A stretch of DNA of 64,000 nt from GCA-2683825 sp965662355 (GTDB taxonomy: Bacteria; Planctomycetota; UBA1135; GCA-002686595): NCBI GenBank assembly GCA_965662355.1, contig CBFIHP010000008.1:62001-126000 (forward strand), in the 5' to 3' direction. The notes under the pieces are model-generated. The model was not told where the DNA came from. It did not search any database and saw only the letters and a list, made by a program, of their open reading frames with translations. A program made the translations under genes and the position numbers. This document shows, piece after piece, positions 1 to 8,614 of the stretch. How positions within the stretch are numbered: position 1 is the first letter of the stretch; every line of letters begins with the position of its first letter.

Positions 1-353
1 TGCAGGCGTTGAACTGGCTCGACGGTGTCACCTACGAACGCCTCGGATTGATCGTGGTCATGACCCATATCGGACCGAGCTACTCCCCCTACCTCAAGGT
101 CACCGCCGTCGACCCCCAGGGTCCCGCGGCCACGGTGGGTATCCAACCCGACGACGTCATCGCCGCGATGAAGCCCGATCACACGCGCGCCAAACGCCTC
201 CGCACGATCGAGGACCTGCTCCTGCTGCTCGCCCGCACAGGCTCCGGCGGCCACCTGGAAATCGAGATCTGGCGAGACGACGACAAGGACGGCGCGTTCG
301 AACACACCGAGCTCTATTCCGAGGTCTACACCGGCCAGCTGGATCTTCGTTAG
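1..353 (+). CDS. PDZ-domain protein, C-terminal part (5' truncated by window edge)
   Basis: The reading frame is open to the window's first bases, so this is the C-terminal end of a longer protein. The visible part contains a PDZ-like fold: a strand-rich start, then the carboxylate-loop/helix signature VDPQGPAATVGIQPDDVI (about residues 34-51 of the visible part), followed by the usual leucine-rich helix and a final strand. PDZ domains bind C-terminal peptides and are common in periplasmic proteases and scaffolds. No protease domain is visible, so the full function is unknown. The TTG at position 9 is an arbitrary internal codon rather than a convincing start. It converges on the minus-strand membrane protein gene. 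Confidence 0.75.
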   Translation, partial: QALNWLDGVTYERLGLIVVMTHIGPSYSPYLKVTAVDPQGPAATVGIQPDDVIAAMKPDHTRAKRLRTIEDLLLLLARTGSGGHLEIEIWRDDDKDGAFEHTELYSEVYTGQLDLR

Positions 354-437
354 CGATCCGGTACAAAAACCTTCTCGAAGCGCTTTCCGGAAACGGCAAG
401 ACGCCATACGAGTTGAGGAGCATTGGTCGCGCTAACG
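348..437. terminator. 8-bp inverted repeat spanning the convergent gap (possible bidirectional terminator)
   Basis: CGTTAGCG at 348-355 pairs perfectly with CGCTAACG at 430-437. The left arm overlaps the stop codon of the PDZ gene and the right arm lies just beyond the stop of the minus-strand gene. The 74-base loop contains the palindrome TTTCCGGAAA (384-393). There is no T-tract, so a terminator role is only a guess from position between convergent genes. Confidence 0.2.
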
Positions 438-442
438 TATCG

Positions 443-2233
443 CTACAGCGTGCGGGACAGAAAGTCCGCATCCCAGGTGAGCTCGACGAGGGGGCTCAGG
501 CCTAGGGGTTCGCCCGCGGTGTTCAGTAGGCGAAGTTCGAGGTAGGCCCGGGTGGCTCCGAGATCGGCAGCGTGCTGCAGGACGGTGGCGACCGAGGAGG
601 TTCCGTTCGAGTGCTCGAAGAGGGTTTTCAGCGAGAGTCGGTGGGTAGCCCCTGGTCCCAACGGACCGAGGATAACGGCCTCGTAGCCCGAGGGCGTGTA
701 GACCATGAGCTCGAAGCCGAGGCCGGGGTAGAGACCGTCGAGAACGAGCTGTGGAGCGAGCGCGGGATCCGCTTGTAGGACGCGCTCATCGACCCGGATG
801 GTGAGTTGCGGACTGCCCTCTACGGTCACGGCGAGTCGCTCCAGAAGAGCAGCATCGTCTTCCGGCCAGAGACTCCCATCCTGCCGCAAGCTCGCACGCG
901 GCGGGCGTTCCGACTCTCCGAATCCGAAGACGCTACGCCAGGGCCAGATCGGCCGCGGCGTCTGCTCGAAGGGAGCACGGAAGCGATCGGCCACGCCGAA
1001 GCCCATGCAATAGGCTCCTTCGTAACTGCGTGGAAACTCGGCGTAGAAAACCGGTAGGTCACTCGGCTCGGCCCCTGCCACGAGCGCTCGCACATTCCGC
1101 TCGTGTGCCTCGGCTTCGCGAGCGGCCCGCGACCATTCGGAGACGTCCTCGAAAGCACTCTTCGCCCGCGTCCCGAGCAAGGCTGCGAAGCCCAGGCCGA
1201 GGGCGAGTTGTAGTGCACGCTTCGAGCGCACCTGACCGAGCAGCGGACGTGCGAGGGTCGAGGCCATCAACACACACAGGCCGATGTCGGCCACGAAGTA
1301 GAGGCGCACGTTTTGGGCTTCCTGATAGCCGTCGGCCAGTAGCGGATAGAGCGGTGCGACTCCGAGCAGCCAGAGCCCTCCGCCCGCAAGGGCCAGGCGC
1401 GGGGCAAGGGTTCCCGCTGCGCCAGCCAGGCCGAGAAGCGGCAACAAGAGCAGTGCTCCGGGATGCCAGCTGGATGCGATGGCCCGCGCCGTCCCGGCGA
1501 TGCCTGCCGGGAGCGAGGGAAGTCGTGCGGGATATCCGCCCCCCCATGTGCCGAGGGCGAGACGTCGCACACAGAAGGCCAGAACGCACCCCGCGAGCAC
1601 GACGAGAAAGCGTCGTCCCAGGATCGAACTCGAGCCCCCGTCACGGGTCCAGTTCAAGATCAGCACCCAGGCTGGAAGCAGAAACGCGAACTCCTTCGTC
1701 GCGCAGGCCAGAAAGGCCAGGGGTAGGGCGAGGATCCAGTGCTTCGAGAACACACAGAGCAGCGTGAGTAGCATGGACAGCGCACCCAGGAGGTCCGTGC
1801 GCCCTGAGATCCATGTGACCGTGCCCCCTTGTTCGGGGAAGAATCCAAGCGTCACGGCTCCGAGCAGCGCCCCGAGCTCTGCGACGCCCAGGCGACGCAG
1901 AAGCGCAAACAGGACCCCTGCGCAGGATGCGTGTGCGAGCAGGTTCAGGGCTCGAAAGAAGCCAGGCTCCGCACCGGGAAAGAGCGCCTGCAAGCCCCAG
2001 GCGGTACTGATGACCGGACGCCAAAAGGACGAGACGACCCGCACTCCGTACTGGGGTCCGAGCCAATCGGCCCACCAGGCCCCGCCGCTCGCATAGCCGA
2101 GTATGGCCGTATCCTCGGCGATCCAGGAGGATCCGAGACTCCACCCTGCTGGGATCAGAGCGACAAGGAAGACCCATAGCCCGGGCCGCCTCCACCACCG
2201 AGCGAGGCGCGGGCGTTCTTGCATCGCGGGCAT
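443..2233 (-). CDS. TMTC-like GT-C family integral membrane protein
   Basis: A polytopic membrane protein of about 596 residues with many hydrophobic helices in the first 350 residues, then a soluble C-terminal domain of about 200 residues. It carries the TMTC/Pmt-like signature: a FWRP segment before a hydrophobic helix, WISGRTDLL (about residue 141) and an ATKE segment opening the next helix. Proteins of this kind are lipid-linked sugar-dependent glycosyltransferases or relatives, and the early acidic residues after the first helix (WIAED) fit a GT-C catalytic loop. Donor and acceptor are unknown. The start is uncertain: ATGs at 2233 and 2224, or a GTG at 2284; none has a clear Shine-Dalgarno sequence. 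Confidence 0.7.
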   Translation of the reverse strand: MPAMQERPRLARWWRRPGLWVFLVALIPAGWSLGSSWIAEDTAILGYASGGAWWADWLGPQYGVRVVSSFWRPVISTAWGLQALFPGAEPGFFRALNLLAHASCAGVLFALLRRLGVAELGALLGAVTLGFFPEQGGTVTWISGRTDLLGALSMLLTLLCVFSKHWILALPLAFLACATKEFAFLLPAWVLILNWTRDGGSSSILGRRFLVVLAGCVLAFCVRRLALGTWGGGYPARLPSLPAGIAGTARAIASSWHPGALLLLPLLGLAGAAGTLAPRLALAGGGLWLLGVAPLYPLLADGYQEAQNVRLYFVADIGLCVLMASTLARPLLGQVRSKRALQLALGLGFAALLGTRAKSAFEDVSEWSRAAREAEAHERNVRALVAGAEPSDLPVFYAEFPRSYEGAYCMGFGVADRFRAPFEQTPRPIWPWRSVFGFGESERPPRASLRQDGSLWPEDDAALLERLAVTVEGSPQLTIRVDERVLQADPALAPQLVLDGLYPGLGFELMVYTPSGYEAVILGPLGPGATHRLSLKTLFEHSNGTSSVATVLQHAADLGATRAYLELRLLNTAGEPLGLSPLVELTWDADFLSRTL

Positions 2234-2532
2234 GGAGGGAGGGTATCCGGCAGGTCCGGCCGCATCCACGCCGAGGCCCCACACGCCGGCGGCCCGGCGG
2301 AACGTTGGGACCAGGATTAACCTCTTTCACCAACTGGGATTAGACTGCTCCCACCCCCAGCGGATCGCTGCTTCCCCTCCCGGAAACAGCAATCCGGAAG
2401 TTCTTTTTCCTCCACCCCTTCTCATCCCCCCAAAGGAACGCGGGCGAAAGTCTCCAGAGAGGCCTCTAGCCGGGCCCCCATATCGGACGACGAGCCTTTC
2501 TGTCCCGTTTCTTCCCCAACCCCAAAGCCCCG

Positions 2533-2742
2533 ATGAAAGCGCTCCTCGTTTTCACCGAGCGTTTCGGGAACATGCTCTCGCGCATCTTCCTGACGCTGCT
2601 CTATTTCCTGGTACTGGGCCCGTTCGCGGTCCTCTATCGCCTTTGCGCCGACCCCTTGCGAATCCGTCGTCCCAGGGACGGCAACTGGGTTGGCTGGAGC
2701 GCCACGAACGAAACCATCGAAGCAGCGCGTAGGCAGGACTGA
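2533..2742 (+). CDS. Small one-TM protein of the carbamoyltransferase cluster (SxtJ-like C-terminal half)
   Basis: A 69-residue protein with one strong transmembrane segment (about residues 16-38) followed by a basic, proline-containing tail ending in tryptophans and an amphipathic helix. The pattern of hydrophobic helix, then RLCADPLR, then a Trp-containing segment resembles the C-terminal half of SxtJ-type membrane proteins that accompany NodU/CmcH carbamoyltransferases, but this is from memory and the protein is shorter. Its TGA overlaps the ATG of the carbamoyltransferase by one base (TGATG), so translation is probably coupled. The role is unknown; a membrane anchor or partner for the carbamoyltransferase is an inference. 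Confidence 0.7.
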   Translation: MKALLVFTERFGNMLSRIFLTLLYFLVLGPFAVLYRLCADPLRIRRPRDGNWVGWSATNETIEAARRQD

Positions 2743-4532
2743 TGAACATCCTAGGACTCTCGTTCTACTATCACGATTCGTCCGCCGCGCTCGTACAGGA
2801 CGGCAAACTGATCGCCGCCGCGGAAGAGGAGCGCTTCAGTCGCCTAAAGCACGACTCCGGGTTCCCCGGGTTGGCGATCGATTTCGTCATCGAGCAAGCC
2901 GGCATCACGCTTCACGACGTCGACTACGTGGTCTTCTACGAGAAGCCATTCGTGAAGTTCGAGCGCATGCTCCTGTCGGCCATGGCGACCTTCCCCAAGT
3001 CGTCCGCGGTCTTCCGCGAGTCGATGCAGCGCTGGATCTCCGACAAGCTGTGGATCAAGTCGCTCATGTCGAAGAACATGGGCATCCCCAGCTCGAAGAT
3101 CCTCTTCTGCGACCACCACATGTCGCACGCGGCCTCGAGCTTCTATACCTCGCCTTTCAAGGATTCCGCGATCCTCACGGTCGACGGCGCCGGCGAGTGG
3201 TCGACCGCGACGATGGCCGTCGGGCGCGACCGAAAAATCGAGATCATCAAGGAGATGCGCTTCCCCCACTCGCTCGGGCTTCTGTACTCGGCCTTCACGG
3301 CCTACTGCGGGTTCGAGATCAACGAAGGGGAGTACAAGCTCATGGGCATGCACCCGTATGGCAAGCCCAAGTACGTCGATGAGATCTACAAGCTCATCCA
3401 TGTCGGCGAAGACGGCAGTCTTTGGCACGACATGAAGTACTTCTCGTACCACTTCTCGCGCGACACCACGCTGGCCGATGCCTTCGGCGAACACTTCGGC
3501 AAGCCCCCGCGTGATCCGAAGCTGGGCGACAAGACGCTGGATCCGTACTACTGCGACATAGCCGCCTCGATTCAGGTCGTGACCGAGCAGATTCTGCTCA
3601 AGATGATCACGTACCTGAAGAAGGAGACGGGCATGGAGAACCTGTGCTTGGCGGGCGGCGTCGCTCTCAACTCGGTCGCCAACTTCAAGCTCCTGCGCGA
3701 CGGCCCCTTCGACGACGTCTACATCCACCCCGCTCCGGGGGATGACGGCGGTTGCGTCGGTGCGGCCTACTGGGCCTACAACCACCTCCTGGACCAACCT
3801 CGCGGCCCGGCTCTCGAGCACGCCTACCTCGGAACCTCCTACGAGGACTCCGAGATCCAGGAGTTCCTCGAGCGCAACGACATCGCTTTCGAAAAGATCG
3901 AAGACGACGAGGAGTTCTACCAGTTCGCCGCCAAGGCGCTGGCGGATGGCTACGTCTGCGGCTGGTTCCGCGGCCGCTTCGAGTGGGGCCCCCGGGCCCT
4001 CGGCAGTCGCTCGATCATCGCCGATCCGCGCAAACCGGAGATGAAGGAGAAGCTGAACGAGAAGATCAAGTTCCGCGAGGCCTTCCGCCCCTTCGCACCG
4101 TCGGTACTGGAAGAACGCGCGGACGAATTCTTCGAGTTCCCCCAGGCTGAGCGGCACTTCCCCGGGCGCTTCATGCTCTACGTCACGCCCGTTCGTGAGG
4201 AAAAGCGCGCGGTCCTACCGGCCATCACCCACGAGGATGGCTCGGGCCGACTCCAGACCGTCTACAAGCAGAGCAACCCCGGTTATCACCGCATGATCGA
4301 GGCCTTCGGCGAGATCACCGGCGTGCCCGTCGTCATGAACACGTCCTTCAACCTGAAGGGCGAGCCGATCGTCGAGCATCCCTCCCACGCCTTCAACACT
4401 TTCAGTCTCAGTGGGATGGACTTTCTCTTCATGAACAACTACATCGTGCGCTCGGATGCGAAGAAGAAGATCGCGGACACGCGTTTCGCCCTGCGCCACC
4501 AAGGCGATTCCGTGACCGAGATGGTCAGCTAG
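2742..4532 (+). CDS. NodU/CmcH-type carbamoyltransferase
   Basis: A 596-residue carbamoyltransferase that would transfer the carbamoyl group of carbamoyl phosphate, through a carbamoyl-adenylate, to a hydroxyl of a sugar or other small molecule. The N-terminal Kae1-like domain starts with a glycine-rich strand followed by YYHDSSA and EEERFSRLKHD (residues 9-38). Metal/substrate histidines are in DHHMSH (124-129), followed by the VDGAGEW nucleotide loop. The C-terminal YrdC-like domain contains FEWGPRALGSRS and NTSFNLKGEP. Length is typical. It lies between the small membrane protein and an SGNH hydrolase, with glycosyltransferase genes close by, which suggests decoration of an exported glycan. 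The acceptor cannot be read from sequence. Confidence 0.92.
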   Translation: MNILGLSFYYHDSSAALVQDGKLIAAAEEERFSRLKHDSGFPGLAIDFVIEQAGITLHDVDYVVFYEKPFVKFERMLLSAMATFPKSSAVFRESMQRWISDKLWIKSLMSKNMGIPSSKILFCDHHMSHAASSFYTSPFKDSAILTVDGAGEWSTATMAVGRDRKIEIIKEMRFPHSLGLLYSAFTAYCGFEINEGEYKLMGMHPYGKPKYVDEIYKLIHVGEDGSLWHDMKYFSYHFSRDTTLADAFGEHFGKPPRDPKLGDKTLDPYYCDIAASIQVVTEQILLKMITYLKKETGMENLCLAGGVALNSVANFKLLRDGPFDDVYIHPAPGDDGGCVGAAYWAYNHLLDQPRGPALEHAYLGTSYEDSEIQEFLERNDIAFEKIEDDEEFYQFAAKALADGYVCGWFRGRFEWGPRALGSRSIIADPRKPEMKEKLNEKIKFREAFRPFAPSVLEERADEFFEFPQAERHFPGRFMLYVTPVREEKRAVLPAITHEDGSGRLQTVYKQSNPGYHRMIEAFGEITGVPVVMNTSFNLKGEPIVEHPSHAFNTFSLSGMDFLFMNNYIVRSDAKKKIADTRFALRHQGDSVTEMVS

Positions 4533-4546
4533 CGGAGATTCCCACC

Positions 4547-6157
4547 ATGCGTGCGCTCAACGTCTTTCTGGCCTTCGCCATCAGTGCCCTCATTGCCTTC
4601 GTTCTCTTCGAGGCGGGGCTTCGCCTGTTCCCGAACTACAGCCCGCAGCCGGTGCTGAACCAGTTCGACGCCAAGCTCGGCTGGAGCAAGACTCCGGGGA
4701 AGAGCATCTCCCGCGGGACGAGCGAGTTCGATGTCACCTTCGATATCAACGAGCTCGGGCTACGCGACGATCCGATGCAGTCGACGAAGAAGGACCCCGG
4801 TACCTTCCGCGTGCTCATGCTGGGCGATTCCTTCGTCCTGGGCTACACCGTCGATCGCGATCAGCTGTTCGTCGACCACCTCGAACGCTGGTGGGGCGAG
4901 GAAGGTCGCAAGGTCGACGTCGTCAACGCCGGAACCGAGGGCTACTCGACGGATCAAGAGGTTCTCTGGTTCCTCGAGCACGGGGTTGACTTCAAACCGG
5001 ACCTCGTCTGCATCTTCCCGTACGAGAACGACATCTACTGGGCCGGCGAGCAGGAGTACCACGGCAAGAAAGCCAAGCCTCGCTTCAGCGCCACCGGAAC
5101 CCTCGAAACGGGAACCCTGGCGGACAGCTCGCCCAAGGGCTCTGTCCTGCAGAGGCTGGCTTTCGGTCAGTTCCTGATGAAGACCCTCGTGCCCTTGCTC
5201 CCGCGTCCCAAAGGACCCGGAGCGCGGGAATTCATCCCCGCCGGACAGGGCGCGAATCCCGTGTTCATCTCCAGGGAATTCGCCCCGCTGCTCAACGACA
5301 CACCCGACTTCCTGCAGGACGCCATCGGTCACACCAAGGGTGCCTTGATCGCCCTGCAGAAGGGCTGCAAGGACATCGGCGCCCGCCTGCTCATGGTGCC
5401 CATTCCCTCCGAGTCGGCCATCCATCCAAAAGCACGCGAGCACTTCTCCGAATGGGAAGCGGGCATGAAAGGCCTGGACCGGGAACTCTGGTCCCCGGAC
5501 AACCCCGTCGATCTCTTCCTCTCCATGGCAGGCGAGCTCGGGATCGAATCCTTCGATCCGCGCCCGGCGTTGAAGCAGCGCACCAGAGAGTGGGGCAAGC
5601 CCCTGTACTTCGATGCAGAGTGGCACTTCAACCCCGAAGGCAACCACGCCTTCGCCCTGGCGTTGCACAAGACAGCCCAGAGTCGCAACTGGTTCCCTGA
5701 CTCCCATGCGGGAACCGGGACCACGGCCCTGATGCCTCCGGACATCGGCGGCGGCACCCCCAAGTGGATGTTCGTCTTCGCCACGCTGTGGCTCGTGCTC
5801 GGCACCTGCTTCTGCCTGCACTATCGGGACGAGAATGCGGTCCTCGCCTTCCTCAAGGTCGGGGCGCTCCTGGGCTTCGTCTTCCTCATGATCATCGGCG
5901 GCGGCAGTGCCATTGAGTCCCTCCCGCCGGGCATCTCGATGTACATCCTGCCCACGCTGCTCTTGGCTCTGTTCGGGTTCATCGCCTACAAGATGGGGCG
6001 CAGACTTGGCACCATGCTCGAGTTGATGAAGGCCTTCACTCTGCGTGGCCACTGGTATCTCATGCCACTCGTGGTCGTGCTCCTGACCATCGGCAGCCTG
6101 CTCGTCGTGGCGGCTTCCTCTCCGCTCATCGCGCCCTTTATCTACACGCTGTTCTAG
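4547..6157 (+). CDS. SGNH-hydrolase membrane protein fused to a DUF5989-like C-terminal tail
   Basis: A 536-residue protein with an N-terminal membrane anchor (residues 5-23) and an SGNH/GDSL-type extracytoplasmic hydrolase domain. Block I is GDS (93-95, nucleophile Ser95), Asn161 lies in the YENDIYW block, and the acid/His pair lies in DAEWHFNPEGNH (about 355-366). This resembles O-acyl esterases and acyltransferase partners. After about residue 395 come three or four transmembrane helices. The last about 47 residues form a basic helix, a WYLMPL-starting TM helix and the ending IAPFIYTLF, which is the hallmark I know from DUF5989, normally an independent small protein of about 50 residues. 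The fusion is therefore informative. It starts 14 bases after the carbamoyltransferase, and GGAG precedes the ATG. Confidence 0.85.
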   Translation: MRALNVFLAFAISALIAFVLFEAGLRLFPNYSPQPVLNQFDAKLGWSKTPGKSISRGTSEFDVTFDINELGLRDDPMQSTKKDPGTFRVLMLGDSFVLGYTVDRDQLFVDHLERWWGEEGRKVDVVNAGTEGYSTDQEVLWFLEHGVDFKPDLVCIFPYENDIYWAGEQEYHGKKAKPRFSATGTLETGTLADSSPKGSVLQRLAFGQFLMKTLVPLLPRPKGPGAREFIPAGQGANPVFISREFAPLLNDTPDFLQDAIGHTKGALIALQKGCKDIGARLLMVPIPSESAIHPKAREHFSEWEAGMKGLDRELWSPDNPVDLFLSMAGELGIESFDPRPALKQRTREWGKPLYFDAEWHFNPEGNHAFALALHKTAQSRNWFPDSHAGTGTTALMPPDIGGGTPKWMFVFATLWLVLGTCFCLHYRDENAVLAFLKVGALLGFVFLMIIGGGSAIESLPPGISMYILPTLLLALFGFIAYKMGRRLGTMLELMKAFTLRGHWYLMPLVVVLLTIGSLLVVAASSPLIAPFIYTLF

Positions 6158-6321
6158 AGGAACTGTCGCTGGGGTCACTTTTCCAGGGACGCCGTCGAGC
6201 TGAGAATTGCATCGAGCTTCCCCCGCGTTCTCGAATAGGGGGTATCCTTGGGTGGACCCGGTAAACGGGGCCGGTCACCCAACCCTTGCCCTCCCGCCCC
6301 GCCAGCTCAGCCCAACAGCCC

Positions 6322-6453
6322 ATGAAAGAATTTCTGCAAGAGTTTTGGCTCTGGATCACGGTGCCCTTCCTCTTGGTCGTGGTCGGACTCTTCCTTCTCT
6401 GGTTCGTCTCCAAGGGAGACGGCCCCACGCCCTTCACGTACAACGTCTTCTAG
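6322..6453 (+). CDS. 43-residue DUF5989-like single-TM protein
   Basis: A small ORF from ATG at 6322 to TAG at 6451-6453. The translation starts MKEFLQEFWLW, contains one hydrophobic helix (about residues 9-29) and ends in TPFTYNVF. The acidic/aromatic N-terminus, single TM helix and C-terminal PFxYxxF match the pattern of DUF5989 proteins and echo the end of the preceding SGNH fusion (PFIYTLF). It follows the SGNH gene after 164 bases with no intervening gene and no clear Shine-Dalgarno sequence. It is probably a second member of the carbamoyltransferase-associated small membrane protein family. Gene status rests on this motif conservation and context; function is unknown. Confidence 0.65.
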   Translation: MKEFLQEFWLWITVPFLLVVVGLFLLWFVSKGDGPTPFTYNVF

Positions 6454-6477
6454 GGGAACGCCCCCCAAACGGGCTAG

Positions 6478-7395
6478 CTACGCCCGCAAGAAGCTGAAGT
6501 ACTGCCGTGCCAGCTTCCTGATCGGCTCCGAAGGACGGCGGCGAAGTTTGTTGCGTAACTGCTGTTGCATGTAGTCGGCGAAGGCCATGCCGACGCAGAA
6601 CTTGATCCACACGGAGCCAAAGAACCCGTAGTGCTTTCTGTAGTAGGCCAGGCGGTCCTTTTGCCACTGGCTGAGGAAGTCGCCGAACTTCGCAGTCGAG
6701 CTGCCGTGGTGGTGCACGAAAGAGACCTCGCCGTGGTAGCGCGTCTTCCAGCCTGCGTGCTTTATCCGCAGTGAGAGATCCACGTCGTTGTAGAACAACC
6801 ACAGGTTCTCGTCGAAGAGCCCGATCTGATTCAGAACGCCCTGGCGCACCAGGAGAACCGCCGCCGGCGGCTGGTCGATGTCACGTGACTCCTCGTGATC
6901 CCAGTCACGGTTGAAATAGCGTTTCAACTCGCGGGAATTGGGGAACCAGCGCTCGAAGGGAGTGGCGAAGAAGAAGGCCGTCGCGAGGGTCGGGAATTCG
7001 TGGACAGAGCGTTGTGTGCGCCCGTCGGGAAAGACGAGCCTGGGTGCCAGTGCGCCGTACTCGGGGTTCTCATCGAGAAAGCGCACCATCTCCTGGAGGC
7101 CGCCCGCCGGCGTCTCGGTGTCGGTGTTCAAGAGGAGCACGTAACGCCCCCGCGCCAAGGCCATGCCCTGATTGCAGGCGATTGCGAAGCCCTCGTTGCG
7201 CTCGTTCTTGATCAAGCGCACGTCGGGATAGTGCTCCTCCACCAACGCGACCGAATCATCGGCACTGCCGTTGTCGACGATGATGACCTCGAAGCTCGGC
7301 CCTTCCGAGGCGTACAGAGACTCCAGGCACAGGGCGAGCAGATCGCGTGTGTTCCAGGACGGGATCACCACGGAAACGTCGTGAACGTCGCTCAT
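6478..7395 (-). CDS. GT2 family glycosyltransferase (rhamnosyltransferase-like)
   Basis: A 305-residue GT-A fold glycosyltransferase. The N-terminus has the GT2 opening VSVVIPSWN and the VDNGSADDS nucleotide loop, with a DxD-type metal site in LLLNTDTE (about residue 108). A HHHGSS segment follows about 120 residues later, as in WbbL-like rhamnosyl- and related transferases. The C-terminus is basic and amphipathic, which suggests peripheral membrane attachment. It would add a sugar from a nucleotide donor to a lipid-linked or polymeric glycan in the cytoplasm. Its start overlaps the stop of the upstream GT4 gene by 4 bases (ATGA), so the two are co-translated. The exact sugar is unknown. Confidence 0.88.
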   Translation of the reverse strand: MSDVHDVSVVIPSWNTRDLLALCLESLYASEGPSFEVIIVDNGSADDSVALVEEHYPDVRLIKNERNEGFAIACNQGMALARGRYVLLLNTDTETPAGGLQEMVRFLDENPEYGALAPRLVFPDGRTQRSVHEFPTLATAFFFATPFERWFPNSRELKRYFNRDWDHEESRDIDQPPAAVLLVRQGVLNQIGLFDENLWLFYNDVDLSLRIKHAGWKTRYHGEVSFVHHHGSSTAKFGDFLSQWQKDRLAYYRKHYGFFGSVWIKFCVGMAFADYMQQQLRNKLRRRPSEPIRKLARQYFSFLRA

Positions 7396-8585
7396 CGCTT
7401 GTCGCCCCCTATGCTTGCCGCGCGCTCGCTGGCCACCACCTCGTAGAGTTCCTCGAGTCGCTGGGCAAGCCGCTCCGCGGAATGCTGGCGAGCGATCCGC
7501 AACCGGGCGCGCTGCCCCATGGCCTGGGCCCCTTCAGGTTCGTCCAGCAGTTTCGCCAGGCCGAAGCCCAGCTCTTCGTCGGTGGTACCGACGAGCGCGG
7601 TCCGCTCGTGCACGCAGAGCTCGCTGACGCCCCCCACATCGCGCGCCACGACGGCAAGCCCGGCGGCGCCGGCCTCGATCAGGGAGACGGGCATGCCCTC
7701 GCTGCGCGAGGTCAACAGAACGCAGTCGAGTTCGGACAACACCTCCGGCATATCGGTTCTCGCGCCCAGAAGATGACAGCGCCGTTCGCCGATCTCTCCC
7801 AGGGCCCGAATCCTGCGCTCCAGACCAAGGCGCAAATCACCATCTCCCACGAAGACGAGATGCAACCTGGGATAGCGAGCCTGGAGCAACTCGAAGATGT
7901 CCAGAGCGCGCTCGGGCTGCTTGACCTCCGCCAGACGCCCTACGACGCCCACCAGGACGTCCTCGTGTGTTGCCCGGAGCAACTTTCGAAGCTCCCCCGC
8001 CGCCCGCCTGGGCCGCGGGATGGCCAGCAGCGCGTCGAGCTCCACGCCGGGCTGGATGACGCAGATCTTCTCCTCGGGAGCGACCTCCAGACGGACCAGA
8101 TCCTCGGCCGTGCGGTGGGAAACGGCCACGATGCGATCCGTTCCCCGGGCGAGACGCTGCTCCAGAGCGACCAGGCGCCTGGAAACGGGTGCAGGAAAAT
8201 AACCCTCGAGCACATGCCCGTGGAAGGTGTGCACCCGGGGTACGCGCGCATGAGCTCGCTCGCCGAGGGCCCGCCGGCCGAGGGCCCCGGCCTTGGACGC
8301 ATGGGTGTGGACGATGTCCGGGACGAAGCCAGCAAGTTCCTTTTTGATCGCCCGCGAGGCGAGGAGATCGCGCGCCGGGGACAGACCGCGACGCAGACTC
8401 GGAATCCGACGCACATCGTGACCGCGACGCACGAACTCGTCGAAGAGATCGCCTTCCCCGGCCTCTGGCATGCCGCTGAGCAGCCGCACCTCATGCCCCC
8501 GGCTTCTCAAGATCGTGTCGGCGGCAAGGGCCTGGCGGGCGGGACCGCCAAGGTTCAGGCGGGTGAGGATTCGCAGGATGCGCAT
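7392..8585 (-). CDS. GT4 family glycosyltransferase
   Basis: A 397-residue GT-B glycosyltransferase. The N-terminal domain has the glycine-rich LNLGGPARQ loop and a VHTHASKAG segment. The C-terminal domain has VGVVGRLAEVKQ and the retaining-GT EX7E motif in SEGMPVSLIEAG, followed by a DVGGVSE acceptor/donor loop. These are standard features of GT4 enzymes of polysaccharide or glycolipid synthesis. It is the first gene of a two-gene unit with the GT2 gene (4-base overlap). Together with the carbamoyltransferase/SGNH cluster on the opposite strand it forms a surface-glycan neighbourhood. The substrate cannot be assigned. Confidence 0.9.
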   Translation of the reverse strand: MRILRILTRLNLGGPARQALAADTILRSRGHEVRLLSGMPEAGEGDLFDEFVRRGHDVRRIPSLRRGLSPARDLLASRAIKKELAGFVPDIVHTHASKAGALGRRALGERAHARVPRVHTFHGHVLEGYFPAPVSRRLVALEQRLARGTDRIVAVSHRTAEDLVRLEVAPEEKICVIQPGVELDALLAIPRPRRAAGELRKLLRATHEDVLVGVVGRLAEVKQPERALDIFELLQARYPRLHLVFVGDGDLRLGLERRIRALGEIGERRCHLLGARTDMPEVLSELDCVLLTSRSEGMPVSLIEAGAAGLAVVARDVGGVSELCVHERTALVGTTDEELGFGLAKLLDEPEGAQAMGQRARLRIARQHSAERLAQRLEELYEVVASERAASIGGDKR

Positions 8586-8614
8586 GGGTCCCCTTCGGGA
8601 ACCCGTACTCTCTC

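Noticed and set aside
2844..4157. 437-residue minus-strand open frame over the carbamoyltransferase
   Set aside because: It has no family features, and the opposite strand has clear carbamoyltransferase motifs.
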